DNA from: Singulisphaera sp. GP187
GTDB taxonomy: Bacteria; Planctomycetota; Phycisphaerae; Phycisphaerales; SM1A02
Direction: 5' to 3'
DNA length: 64,000 bases
Assembly: GCA_945869475.1 (NCBI GenBank)
Contig: CAMBOV010000001.1
Location: forward strand, 248,001-312,000
Below are positions 8,646-17,532 of the stretch, piece by piece. How positions within the stretch are numbered: the stretch's first letter is position 1; each line of letters opens with the position of its first letter. A model generated the notes under the pieces. That model ran no database searches. It was given only the letters and a program-made list of their open reading frames with translations, and was not told the origin of the DNA. The position numbers and the translations under genes are program-made.

Positions 8646-9317
8646 ATGGAATTCTTATGGAACAGTTTGTTTCTGTTGATGGAGCGTGGTGGTCCGGTCA
8701 TGTGGCCACTCTTGGTCTTAAGCATTCTCTCGGTCACGCTGACGGTTGAGCGCGTCTGGTTTTGGCACAAGATGGCGACGCGCGGCTCGCGTGTTCGCTT
8801 GCGCGCGATGATCAACGCGCTTCGTATGAATGACGCCGAGACGGTGACCGTGCTCGCGCAAGAAGATGACAGTCCGTACGGGGCGGTCGCCGCCGATCTC
8901 GCGTGCGATGGTCCATCGGATGCGATTGCGATCGCGTCGGTTGAGCGGCAGCGACCGCGACTCGAGCGTTTTCTGAACATTCAATCGACAATCGTGACGG
9001 CAGCGCCGATGCTCGGCATTCTCGGCACCGTCTCTGGAATCATCCGGAGCTTTGAATTGCTCGGTGGTAAGGACACGCTCAGCGATCCCCGACTCGTCTC
9101 GTCAGGAATCGCAGAAGCACTCGTCGCAACCGCGAGTGGTCTCGTCGTCGCGCTTGTTTCTCTCTTTCCATACATGTATTTCCGTTCGCATTCCGACAAA
9201 GCAATCGGTGTGATGGAAGGGCTCGTCGCCAGCGCGAAACTTGGAGTCGAACGACACGGCGGGAATCCAGATTCGTCACTGCGCGCGCCCGTCGCATCGG
9301 TAGGCCGCTCGACATGA
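8646..9317 (+). CDS. MotA/TolQ/ExbB family proton channel protein
   Basis: A 223-residue inner membrane protein. An N-terminal hydrophobic segment (MWPLLVLSILSVTLTVERVWFW) is followed by a cytoplasmic helical region, then two hydrophobic helices: STIVTAAPMLGILGTVSGIIRSF at about 115-138 and ALVATASGLVVALVSLFPYMYF at about 157-178. The GILGTVxGxIxxF and GLxVAxxxxxxxxxF patterns are the hallmark of ExbB/TolQ, which with ExbD/TolR pass proton-motive energy to the envelope. No ExbD/TolR gene is next to it. The ATG at 8646 is preferred over one at 8544, which lies inside the divergent prenyl synthase gene. Its TGA overlaps the start of the FHA-phosphatase gene (ATGA), which is an uncommon partner. 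Confidence 0.88.
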   Translation: MEFLWNSLFLLMERGGPVMWPLLVLSILSVTLTVERVWFWHKMATRGSRVRLRAMINALRMNDAETVTVLAQEDDSPYGAVAADLACDGPSDAIAIASVERQRPRLERFLNIQSTIVTAAPMLGILGTVSGIIRSFELLGGKDTLSDPRLVSSGIAEALVATASGLVVALVSLFPYMYFRSHSDKAIGVMEGLVASAKLGVERHGGNPDSSLRAPVASVGRST

Positions 9318-10957
9318 CGACCGGCACCTCCGAGAACTGTCGATTGGTGCCGATGGGCGAGTGCCCAATGAAACCGTTCGAAGTTCACTCCGCGGGCAAG
9401 GGCTGCATCATCGGTCGATCGGTTGGAGCGAGTGTGCATCTCGAGCATCCGTCGATCTCTCGTCAACACGCTGCCGTGCAGTTTCAAAATGGTCGCTGGA
9501 CGGTGACTGACCTTGGAAGTCGACATGGAACGTTGCTCAATGGAGTCGCACTCACTGCGCGTCATCCGATGCCACTTCGCACGGGCGATCGAATTTCACT
9601 CTCGCCGTGGACCATCCGATTCGAAATGGGATCAGCCGTCGCCGAAACCGTGATGGGCTCTGCAGACGAAGCAGGATTCAACTCTGTTCAGATTGTCCCT
9701 GAGTCGCGCGTCAAGAATGAAGCACAGCGACAACTTGACCTGCTTATCAATGCGTCGGTCGCAATCTGCAGTGCCCCAACCGAACCAGAACTCGCTCTCG
9801 TACTCACGCGCGCGTGCGTCGAAGGAACGAGGTGCGAACGCGCCCTGCTCGTGCGATTCTCGGCAGGGGATGGTCGCGTCGAAGTCGTGGGATGCTGGCC
9901 GGCGAACGCAATGAAGTCGCGACCGGTGAGCCGGACGTTGGTGCGCGCCGCAGCGCAGGGAAAGCCCGTGCGACTGACCGAAGATTCTTCGTTTCTCTCG
10001 GCGCAGAGCATCGTCGGAACGGGTGTGAATGGCGCACTGTGCATTCCAATCATGATCGACGAACAGGTCACCTCGTTCTTGTACATCGATCAACTCGATC
10101 TCAAGAAGGAGTTCGAAGAGATCTCCGCGTTCAGTCAAGCACTCGGACGACTCGCTGGCTTCGCGCTGATGAAGATGCAGCGCGCTGACCTCGAGTCGCG
10201 CCAACGCGACCTGCTTGAAGAACTTGCTTCGGCGCGGCGAGTGCAGGAGAAGATGATGGGATCGTCCGACGGAGCGGTGCATGGCGTGCACTGGCGAATG
10301 GTGTCGATCCCCGGTCAGGTCGTGGCCGGAGACATCTTTGGCATCCACACATCCAAGACGAGCAGCGAGCGAGTAGCAGTCTTCTTGGGTGACGTCAGCG
10401 GAAAGGGACTGGGCCCTGGACTCTTGATGGCGGCGATCACCGCGCATCTCGAAGCGCAACTCTCGGGTGGGGTCGATGCGCGCAAGGCGATTTTCGACCT
10501 CTCGAACTTCGTGAACGCACGCGCCGCGGCAGGTCAGTTTGCAACATTCGCACTCGCAGAGTTTTATCCCAAGTCGCGTCGAGTTGATCTCTTCGACGCG
10601 GGACATGGCTACTTCATGGTGTTGCAATCGAACGGCAAGGCGAAACCAATCGAGATCGATGGGGGAGTGCCCATTGGTGTGGTCGAAGATTTCGAATACG
10701 TCCGAAACGCGATCACACTCGAGGCTGGGGATCGACTCATCATTTTCAGTGATGGAGTCGCTGAGCAGCACAACCGCGAAGGGGTGATGCTCGGCAGCGA
10801 ACGCGTGGCCGCCGCACTGATTGGAAGTCGAAGTTGCGCAGAAGATGTTTCGCGCCTCGAAGGCATGCTCAAGAAATTTGCTGATGGACTCGCCTACACC
10901 GACGACGTGACCATCGCGAGTGTCATGATCGCAAGCGATCTTGCTGCGACGGGTTGA
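9314..10957 (+). CDS. FHA-GAF-PP2C (RsbU/SpoIIE-type) serine phosphatase
   Basis: A 547-residue signalling protein with three domains. Residues about 25-100 form an FHA domain with IIGRS, SISRQHA and GSRHGTLLNG, which binds phosphothreonine. Residues about 130-285 look like a GAF sensor. A linker helix (LLEELASARRVQEKM) precedes the PP2C/SpoIIE domain, which keeps the metal-binding acidic residues in FLGDVSGKGLGPGL, FDAGHGYF and IIFSDGVAEQ. Such RsbU-like phosphatases usually act on anti-sigma antagonists in partner-switch control. The start overlaps the stop of the ExbB-like gene, suggesting translational coupling. No sigma, anti-sigma or Ser/Thr kinase gene is visible nearby, so its target is unknown. 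Confidence 0.9.
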   Translation: MTTGTSENCRLVPMGECPMKPFEVHSAGKGCIIGRSVGASVHLEHPSISRQHAAVQFQNGRWTVTDLGSRHGTLLNGVALTARHPMPLRTGDRISLSPWTIRFEMGSAVAETVMGSADEAGFNSVQIVPESRVKNEAQRQLDLLINASVAICSAPTEPELALVLTRACVEGTRCERALLVRFSAGDGRVEVVGCWPANAMKSRPVSRTLVRAAAQGKPVRLTEDSSFLSAQSIVGTGVNGALCIPIMIDEQVTSFLYIDQLDLKKEFEEISAFSQALGRLAGFALMKMQRADLESRQRDLLEELASARRVQEKMMGSSDGAVHGVHWRMVSIPGQVVAGDIFGIHTSKTSSERVAVFLGDVSGKGLGPGLLMAAITAHLEAQLSGGVDARKAIFDLSNFVNARAAAGQFATFALAEFYPKSRRVDLFDAGHGYFMVLQSNGKAKPIEIDGGVPIGVVEDFEYVRNAITLEAGDRLIIFSDGVAEQHNREGVMLGSERVAAALIGSRSCAEDVSRLEGMLKKFADGLAYTDDVTIASVMIASDLAATG

Positions 10958-10971
10958 GTTGCGGCTGCGCG

Positions 10972-11964
10972 TTACGGACCGTGCGCGAAATTAGGGGCGT
11001 TGGCGCAGGGAATCCAGAGTCGGATGTCACTCAGTTCGGACATGCTCGATGACTTGACGCTTGCGTCACCCATGCCGACTCCAACGGTTCCGCCATGTCG
11101 AGCGAACGGAATCGCCTGATCGGTGTTCACAATGAGTTTTCCAGCATCGCCACTCGGAGCGGGATTCAAGTGCGCAGCGACGTCGACACCTTCGAGCGTT
11201 GCGCCGCCGAAACCCCAGATCGCAGTGGCAGCGAGTCGATTTGGAACACTCCACGCCGCGCCTGGTTGGAAGTCATCGAACGGTCCGTAGGTTCCCGCGT
11301 TGAGATATGTGCTCGCCGTGAAGACGATAAAATCGCTTGGTTTCGAGATGCCGCCGAGCGTGCGCGCGACGAGTCGTCCGCGCACCGTTGCGCCATCCTG
11401 AAGAAATGTGCTGTCGCCGAAAGTGAGAGTTGCGACTCCGGCGGCAGACTTCCACCAGCCCCCACAGTAGAAGGCGTTGTATCCAAATGCGGGTTGCAGA
11501 CTCGCGCCGGCGCCTGGCATCGATTCGGCCGCGGCGAGCTGGGTTGGCAGAGTGACTGGGATCGCCGCTGGGTAATACGTCGACTCATCGACTGTCTCTT
11601 CGGCGCTCTCGCGATAGCCGAGCATCGGTTCGTAGTTGAAGTCCAGAAAAGGCAGGAGGCGCCACGAGTATGTCTGGCAGAGCTCAGGTGCAAGTTCGGT
11701 TCCTTGACGATTCTTGTAGCGAACTCCCCAGAGGCCCTGAACCCCAGTGTCGAGAAAGCCAGGAAGAAGTTGATCTTCGTACTGACCTGAGTACATCGTC
11801 CATGCAGTCATCACGCCCTTGAGTCGGTTGAGCTCTTTGGTGCGCTTGCTCCCCGTGATCGCACCGCCGATGCCTGAGGCGAGCAACCCGAGCAAGATCG
11901 TGATGATGGCGATGACAACGAGAAGTTCGACAATTGTGAAACCGGATCGACGACTCTGAGTCAT
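10972..11964 (-). CDS. pilin-like protein with prepilin N-terminal methylation motif
   Basis: A 330-residue protein. Residues 6-29 are a type IV pilin/pseudopilin leader: RRSGFTIVELLVVIAIITIL, with cleavage expected between G and F and E at +5. The large C-terminal domain ends with FARHGGTVGVGMGDASVK, which resembles the RHGG...DGSV stretch of the planctomycete DUF1559 / H-X9-DG pseudopilins. The ATG at 11962-11964 has AAGGAG six bases upstream. It lies 16 bases behind ispG on the same strand, so it may share that transcript. A prepilin peptidase is encoded at 60200-61429. The role is probably a minor pilin or secretion-system pseudopilin; no other pilus gene is nearby. Confidence 0.85.
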   Translation of the reverse strand: MTQSRRSGFTIVELLVVIAIITILLGLLASGIGGAITGSKRTKELNRLKGVMTAWTMYSGQYEDQLLPGFLDTGVQGLWGVRYKNRQGTELAPELCQTYSWRLLPFLDFNYEPMLGYRESAEETVDESTYYPAAIPVTLPTQLAAAESMPGAGASLQPAFGYNAFYCGGWWKSAAGVATLTFGDSTFLQDGATVRGRLVARTLGGISKPSDFIVFTASTYLNAGTYGPFDDFQPGAAWSVPNRLAATAIWGFGGATLEGVDVAAHLNPAPSGDAGKLIVNTDQAIPFARHGGTVGVGMGDASVKSSSMSELSDIRLWIPCANAPNFAHGP

Positions 11965-11980
11965 GTGCATCTCCTTGATT

Positions 11981-13234
11981 TCAGGTGCGTCCGACGGTGA
12001 TCTGTTCAACGTGTCCCGCCGCGATCTTTGCATGACCGCTCCCGAGTTCTCCAATGGGATCTGGAGGAACGATGTCGACTTTCTTCTCGCCAAGCTTCGC
12101 CTCGCCAGCGCGGACCCGCGCCTCAAAGGTCTTGCATTCATGCAGCAATCGGGCGAGAATCTCTTCTTCTGGAACGTTGGCGACGCGTTGCCCTTGAACG
12201 TAAATGATGCCCCGTCGATCACCGGCGAAGACCGCAACATCGGCTCCCTCAGCCTCGCCAGGACCGTTCACGATGCAGCCCATCACGGCGACTTTGATTG
12301 GCAACTGAAGCTCAGGCATGAGCACTTTCTCGACTTCTTTCACGAGCGTAAAAAGATCGACTTGGATGCGTCCGCAGGTGGGGCAGGCGATCAACTCAAC
12401 ACCCTTGCGTTCGCGCTTGCCTAGGCAATAGAGCATCTCGAACGCATCCTTCACCTCGTCGATGTGATCGCTTGCGTACGAGATGCGCACCGTATCGCCA
12501 ATGCCGTTGGAGATGAGCGATCCCAATGCGACGACACTTCGGATGGCGCCGGAATCTTTCGTTCCTGCATGGGTCACACCCAGATGCAGCGGATAGTCGA
12601 AGCGGTTGGCGATTTCGCTGTAAATGTCGATCACGAGCGCCGCATCCATGCTCTTTGCGCTCAGCACGATTTCATGAAAGTTGCGCGCGTGAAAAATCTC
12701 GAGGTACTCCTCGAGTTTCGTGATCATCAACGCGAGCAAGTGCCCAGCGCGATGGTCGGCGAAGTATTTTCCGAGTTCCTCCATCCGCTTTTGTTTGTCT
12801 TTGCGTTCGATGATCGATCCTTCATTCACTCCGACGCGAATGGGAATGCCGCGCTCTTTGCACGCATCAATGACCGAATTGACCTGATCGCGGTCACTGA
12901 TGTTGCCTGGGTTGAGGCGAATCTTGTGCACGCCAGCTTCGATCGCTTCGAGCGCGCGTTGGTAGTGAAAGTGCACGTCGGCAACGATCGGAACGTCAAC
13001 CTGATTGATGATCTCTTTGAGCGCCTCGGTGTCTTTTCGCTCAGGCACAGCCACGCGCACAAGTTCCGCTCCGGCCTTGTGATAGCGACGAATCTCGGCG
13101 ACACATTTGTCGATGTCCCACGTGTAGCCGGCGCACATCGTCTGCACTGCGATGGGTGCGCCGCCGCCGATGGCGACCCGTCCGACGCGGTCATCTCCAA
13201 CCCAGACCTTTCGTGTCATTCGCCGTTCTTGCAT
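11981..13234 (-). CDS. ispG: (E)-4-hydroxy-3-methylbut-2-enyl diphosphate synthase (flavodoxin/ferredoxin)
   Basis: A 417-residue IspG/GcpE enzyme of the MEP pathway, converting MEcPP to HMBPP with a 4Fe-4S cluster. The TIM barrel begins with GGGAPIAVQTMC and has VPIVADVHFHYQRAL and KIRLNPGNI. The C-terminal cluster domain shows ELIACPTCGRIQVD and MGCIVNGPGEAEGADV, with three Cys positioned as in the short bacterial form. The extra domain of the longer plant/chlamydial form is absent. The start is uncertain: ATG 13234 (used, resembling other IspG N-ends) or ATG 13219; neither has a strong ribosome binding site. It is divergent from the transporter at 13292 and precedes the pilin-like gene by 16 bases. 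Confidence 0.97.
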   Translation of the reverse strand: MQERRMTRKVWVGDDRVGRVAIGGGAPIAVQTMCAGYTWDIDKCVAEIRRYHKAGAELVRVAVPERKDTEALKEIINQVDVPIVADVHFHYQRALEAIEAGVHKIRLNPGNISDRDQVNSVIDACKERGIPIRVGVNEGSIIERKDKQKRMEELGKYFADHRAGHLLALMITKLEEYLEIFHARNFHEIVLSAKSMDAALVIDIYSEIANRFDYPLHLGVTHAGTKDSGAIRSVVALGSLISNGIGDTVRISYASDHIDEVKDAFEMLYCLGKRERKGVELIACPTCGRIQVDLFTLVKEVEKVLMPELQLPIKVAVMGCIVNGPGEAEGADVAVFAGDRRGIIYVQGQRVANVPEEEILARLLHECKTFEARVRAGEAKLGEKKVDIVPPDPIGELGSGHAKIAAGHVEQITVGRT

Positions 13235-13291
13235 CACGGAAGTGTACGGATCTTCGGAGCCGCAGTGCTGCGAAACGATACGCTTTGTTGA

Positions 13292-14653
13292 ATGGCGCAC
13301 CCTTCTTTCTCGTCGCAGATGGTCCCGTGGGTTCGAACACGCCTCTCGGTGATGATGCTGCTGCAGTACGCGATTTGGGGGGCGTGGCTTCCGCTGCTCT
13401 GGCCCTACCTCTCCAACGTGCGAAAGTTCTCACCGACCGACATTGGGTACGCCTTCGCGGTGGGCGCGGTAGGCGCGATCATCGCGCCATTCGTCGCGGG
13501 TCAGCTCGCCGATCGCTACTTCAACACCGAAAAATTCCTCGGATTGAGCCACATCGTCGGTGGCATCTTGATCTTTCAACTTGCATCGATTGAGTCGCTT
13601 GGCGCATTTCTGCTCTTCAGTTTTGTCTACAGCGTGGTCTATTCGCCGACTCTTTCTCTCACAAACTCGATCAGTTTTCACCACGTCGACCGAGATCGAG
13701 ACTTCGGCAAGGTCAGACTCTGGGGAACGGTTGGATGGATCGTCGTTGGAATCGGTATCGGTCAGTGGTTGCTGCACCGCCACACGCCTGCGGTGGGACT
13801 GCCCAGTGAGGTCGCCGCTGCGCAATTCGCCGGAATGTCCGATGCGTTTCGACTCTCAGGAGTCTTGGGCATCGTGATGGGGTTGTACTGCTTGACACTT
13901 CCAGCAACCCCTCCAGTAAAGGGAGGAAAGCAGAACGCAACCTTCGAAGCGCTCAGTGAAGTGCGCGCTCAGCCACTGCTCGTGCTCTTCTTGCTCGCGG
14001 TGCCGATCTCATGCATCCACCAGTTCTACTTCGTGCACGCGGCAGGTTTTCTGGGCGCCTATCAAGCCGATGCTGGTGAGGATGGCTTTACGAAGTTTGT
14101 GAACTCGCTCGTGGGTGTGGGCGGCGGGGGACTCATGACGATTGGACAGATGAGCGAGATTGTCGTGCTCGCGATGATTCCACTCGCGGCGTCGGCTCTC
14201 TCGCGCAAGTCACTGCTCGCCATCGGCATCATCGCCTACGCCGTTCGAATGGCACTCTTTTCATACTCGCCGCAGATTGCCGGAGCGCTTGGCGTCTCGG
14301 AACTCGCGGTGCTGATGGCAGCGATCGCGTTGCATGGCGTCTGCTTTGGATGTTTCATCTTCGTGAGTTTCATGATTGTCGATGAGGAGACCACCGGAGA
14401 TGTGCGCGCGAGCGCGCAGAGTCTCTTCAACCTCGTTATTGTTGGTGTCGGCATCATCGTTGGAAGTTTCGTGGCCGGCGCTGTTGCTACCTGGGCATCG
14501 AGCAGTGGCACGATGGACTACTCAAAACTCTTTGGGGTTCCGATGTACGGCGCACTCGGATGCCTCGTCGCGCTTGCGCTTTTCTACAATGGAAGCGTGG
14601 GCAAGGGCCGAGTTGGTACGCGCGCTGCACTGCGCGAAAGTGCGCGCGCCTGA
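13292..14653 (+). CDS. MFS transporter, nucleoside:H+ symporter-like
   Basis: A 453-residue protein with about twelve hydrophobic segments. The N-end MMLLQYAIWGAWLPLLWPYL, the following GYAFAVGAVGAIIAPFVAGQLADRYF and the FGKVRLWGTVGWI segment match the nucleoside:H+ symporter branch (NupG/XapB-like) of the major facilitator superfamily. Several planctomycete members of this family are known only from sequence, so the substrate is not certain. The C-terminal half contains VDEETTGDVRASAQSLFNL, again typical of that branch. The start ATG at 13292 is close to the divergent ispG start, so the 57-base spacer must hold both promoters. It is convergent with topA, five bases away. Confidence 0.85.
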   Translation: MAHPSFSSQMVPWVRTRLSVMMLLQYAIWGAWLPLLWPYLSNVRKFSPTDIGYAFAVGAVGAIIAPFVAGQLADRYFNTEKFLGLSHIVGGILIFQLASIESLGAFLLFSFVYSVVYSPTLSLTNSISFHHVDRDRDFGKVRLWGTVGWIVVGIGIGQWLLHRHTPAVGLPSEVAAAQFAGMSDAFRLSGVLGIVMGLYCLTLPATPPVKGGKQNATFEALSEVRAQPLLVLFLLAVPISCIHQFYFVHAAGFLGAYQADAGEDGFTKFVNSLVGVGGGGLMTIGQMSEIVVLAMIPLAASALSRKSLLAIGIIAYAVRMALFSYSPQIAGALGVSELAVLMAAIALHGVCFGCFIFVSFMIVDEETTGDVRASAQSLFNLVIVGVGIIVGSFVAGAVATWASSSGTMDYSKLFGVPMYGALGCLVALALFYNGSVGKGRVGTRAALRESARA

Positions 14654-14658
14654 GTGAT

Positions 14659-17415
14659 TTAGCCCGCTTTCGCGGCCACGTCGAGTTCGCGCAGATAGTC
14701 CCCGTGGTATGCCAATGTTTGCACACCACCAGGCTTGATGAGCAACTCGACGGGGGTGCCTTCAGGAATCGGATCGCCGTTCTCGCGAGTCACGACGACG
14801 CGCACGAACGACTTCATGTGCGTCTCGAGCGCCGCTTGCAATTCTTTCTGTGTCGGATCTGGAAGTTTCGCGAAGCTCTCTCGTCCTCGGCACTTTGGAA
14901 AGCGACTGCATCCAAGCCAGGCACCGCGTTTACCATCGCGCAGATTCAGTGGTGAATCGCACTTGGGGCAGGGGAGCGTTGTGAGATAGGCCGGCGGCGA
15001 TGGCAGACGAAGTCCACCTTTGCGATCGATGTTTAAGATGAACGGACCGGTCTTCACCGCTGCCGCTTCGACCTCGCCCGTTGCACTTTTTTTCTTTGAC
15101 TTTGCCTTCGCCTTCTTCGGCTTCTCTGGCCGCGGGAGATCTTCAACAAGGAAGTCGCCAAATCGTCCATGTCGCTGCACCATCGCGACGCCATTGGGCG
15201 AGAGCAGGTCGAGTTGTGTTGGAAGGAGCGGTCGACCTTGGCGGTCAACTGGATTGGCGTAGGTGCAGGCTGGGTAACTGCCGCACGAAAGAAAGCGCCC
15301 GTGTCGACCGAGTCGATACTCGGTGCGCGAGCCGCATGTTGGACAGGAGTAGGGCGCCGAGATCGTCGTCGATTTGACGTGCACCATGAGGTTGCCCCGG
15401 TCGATCCCTGGCTGAAGCACCTTGACGAATCCGCGCAACATGTCTTTGAAATGTTCCTTGCCCTGTGCAATCTCATCGAACTCTTCTTCGATCCGCCGGG
15501 TGTAATCGAGCTCAATGAAATTCTCGCGAAAGGCCTCAGCGAGAAAATCATTGACAGCCATCCCGAGGTCGGTCGCATGAAAGCGCCGGTCTACTTGTTC
15601 GACATACTCGCGCTCTTGAATCACACGGATGATGCTCGCGTAGGTTGAGGGCCGTCCAATTCCAGCAGATTCAAGTGCTTTGACGAGGGTCGCTTCGCTG
15701 TAGCGCGGCGGTGGACTCGAAAACTTCTGCACAGGATCAATCGCGAGTGGCGCCGTCGTCTGCCCCTTCGTGACGACTGGCAGCGTTTGTTCACTGTCCG
15801 AACTCGGCACGCCGCTCGCGCGATAACAGCCGTCGAATGCGAGCACTCGTCCATTGGCCTTGAAGGTCGCGCCAGTTGGCTTGTCGTCACGCACGAGGCG
15901 AATCGCGGTTGAATCCCATTCTGCGTCGACCATCTGGCAGGCGACAAATCCGCGCCAAATCAGAGTGTAGAGCTTGAGTTGCTCTTCGGTGAGCGATGAT
16001 GCGAGCGACTCCGGAGTGAGTTCTGGATTCGTCGGGCGGATCGCCTCATGCGCCTCTTGCGCAGCCTTGTTGCTGCTTGAGTAGGTGCGCGGAGCCGTCG
16101 GCAGATAGTTGGGTCCGTACTTCTTCTGGATGAATGCCCGCGCCCGAGAAATCGCTTCGTTCGAAAGATGCGTGCTATCGGTGCGCATGTAGGTGATGAG
16201 ACCAACCCGTCCCTCGCCTGGAATGTCGATTCCCTCATAGAGCTGTTGCGCAATGCGCATCGTGCGGTCCGTCGCCATCGAGAGCCGACCCGATGCCGCC
16301 TGCTGCAGCGTGCTCGTGATGAACGGCGGGTAGGGCTTCGATTTCGTGCGCGTCGTTTCAATTGAATCAATGCGGTAGCGAGCCTTCGCGTCGAGTTGTC
16401 CAGTGATTGAGACGAGATTCTTCGCACGACCACGACCCTGTGCGTCTGTTGTGCGCGTGATCGCAACATCGATGAGGCCAGCAGCCTCAGCTGCCTTCAC
16501 GGCTGTCGGTGCGAGGTCATCCTTCGAATCGTTCGCGGCAGAGAGTTGGAAGGGCTTGCCTCCATACGAAATGAAGTCGCACTCGAGCGCACCATGTTGT
16601 GCGAGCCACGCCATGCGATCTCGAACCAGCGGTCCCTTGCCGCGTGCGTCACGACTCCCAACAAAACTTTTCCAGAGTGGAATATGTGCCCTCACCGCAG
16701 CGGGATCGAGCGCCATGATCGCACTCATCTCCCATGATTCCTCGGGGGTGAACGCGGCGATCTCGCGCTCTCGATCGACAATCATGCGCGTTGCCGGACT
16801 TTGCACCCGTCCGGCGCTGAGTCCGCCTGCAACTTTCTTCCAGAGAATCGGCGAGACGAGATATCCAACGATGCGGTCGAGAATTCGACGGGCCTGTTGC
16901 GCATCGACGCGGTCCATATTGATCGCGCGGGGATGGCGAAAGGCGTCTTGGACATCCGCCTTGGTGACCGCATCAAAGGTGACGCGCTTCGCCTGCGTGG
17001 GATCGACCCCCAGAATTTCCGCGAGATGCCAGGCGATTGCCTCGCCCTCACGGTCAAGATCGGTCGCGAACCAGATCTCGCTCGCAGACTTGGCGAGCTT
17101 TTTGAGTTCGCTCACGGTCTTGGCTTTCGCCTCGTCGACCACGTAGGTGGGCTCAAACGTTTCGAGATCCACGCCGGGCGCGGCCTGCTTCACTCCCTTG
17201 GGAGCGCGCTTTGGAAGGTCGCGAATATGCCCGATGCTCGCCCGAACGACATAGCCTTTTCCAAGGTATTTCTCGATGGTTTTTGCCTTCGCAGGGCTCT
17301 CGACGATGACGAGTTGGTACCCACCGGATGCGGATGGATCTGCCACCGTGGTCGGGGTTTTCGTCGCCGTCTTGGGCACCTTCTTAGATGCCTTCTTGGA
17401 TGCTTTCTTTGCCAT
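14659..17415 (-). CDS. topA: DNA topoisomerase I (type IA)
   Basis: A 918-residue enzyme relaxing negative supercoils. A Lys/Thr-rich tail (about 30 residues) precedes the Toprim domain with VIVESPAKAKTIEKYLG and the metal motif ATDLDREGEAIAWHL. The active-site tyrosine is in GLITYMRTDSTHL at about Y409. After the core come zinc-finger type repeats: CPTCG...CGSYPAC at about 700 and CPKCD...CSRFPKCRGRE at about 840, followed by a final region without cysteines. ATG 17415 is the natural start; an in-frame ATG at 17466 would add 17 residues. The 3' end faces the transporter gene; miaA lies upstream on the same strand, ending 117 bases before the start. Confidence 0.97.
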   Translation of the reverse strand: MAKKASKKASKKVPKTATKTPTTVADPSASGGYQLVIVESPAKAKTIEKYLGKGYVVRASIGHIRDLPKRAPKGVKQAAPGVDLETFEPTYVVDEAKAKTVSELKKLAKSASEIWFATDLDREGEAIAWHLAEILGVDPTQAKRVTFDAVTKADVQDAFRHPRAINMDRVDAQQARRILDRIVGYLVSPILWKKVAGGLSAGRVQSPATRMIVDREREIAAFTPEESWEMSAIMALDPAAVRAHIPLWKSFVGSRDARGKGPLVRDRMAWLAQHGALECDFISYGGKPFQLSAANDSKDDLAPTAVKAAEAAGLIDVAITRTTDAQGRGRAKNLVSITGQLDAKARYRIDSIETTRTKSKPYPPFITSTLQQAASGRLSMATDRTMRIAQQLYEGIDIPGEGRVGLITYMRTDSTHLSNEAISRARAFIQKKYGPNYLPTAPRTYSSSNKAAQEAHEAIRPTNPELTPESLASSLTEEQLKLYTLIWRGFVACQMVDAEWDSTAIRLVRDDKPTGATFKANGRVLAFDGCYRASGVPSSDSEQTLPVVTKGQTTAPLAIDPVQKFSSPPPRYSEATLVKALESAGIGRPSTYASIIRVIQEREYVEQVDRRFHATDLGMAVNDFLAEAFRENFIELDYTRRIEEEFDEIAQGKEHFKDMLRGFVKVLQPGIDRGNLMVHVKSTTISAPYSCPTCGSRTEYRLGRHGRFLSCGSYPACTYANPVDRQGRPLLPTQLDLLSPNGVAMVQRHGRFGDFLVEDLPRPEKPKKAKAKSKKKSATGEVEAAAVKTGPFILNIDRKGGLRLPSPPAYLTTLPCPKCDSPLNLRDGKRGAWLGCSRFPKCRGRESFAKLPDPTQKELQAALETHMKSFVRVVVTRENGDPIPEGTPVELLIKPGGVQTLAYHGDYLRELDVAAKAG

Positions 17416-17532
17416 CTTTGGGTGTGATGATGCTGCGACTTTTGAAATTGTCAAGCGACTCGTCATCGGCGCAATCGACCAACGCGCACGAACGGACGAA
17501 TGAAAAAGTCGAGTTCTGCCTTCAGAACGAGG

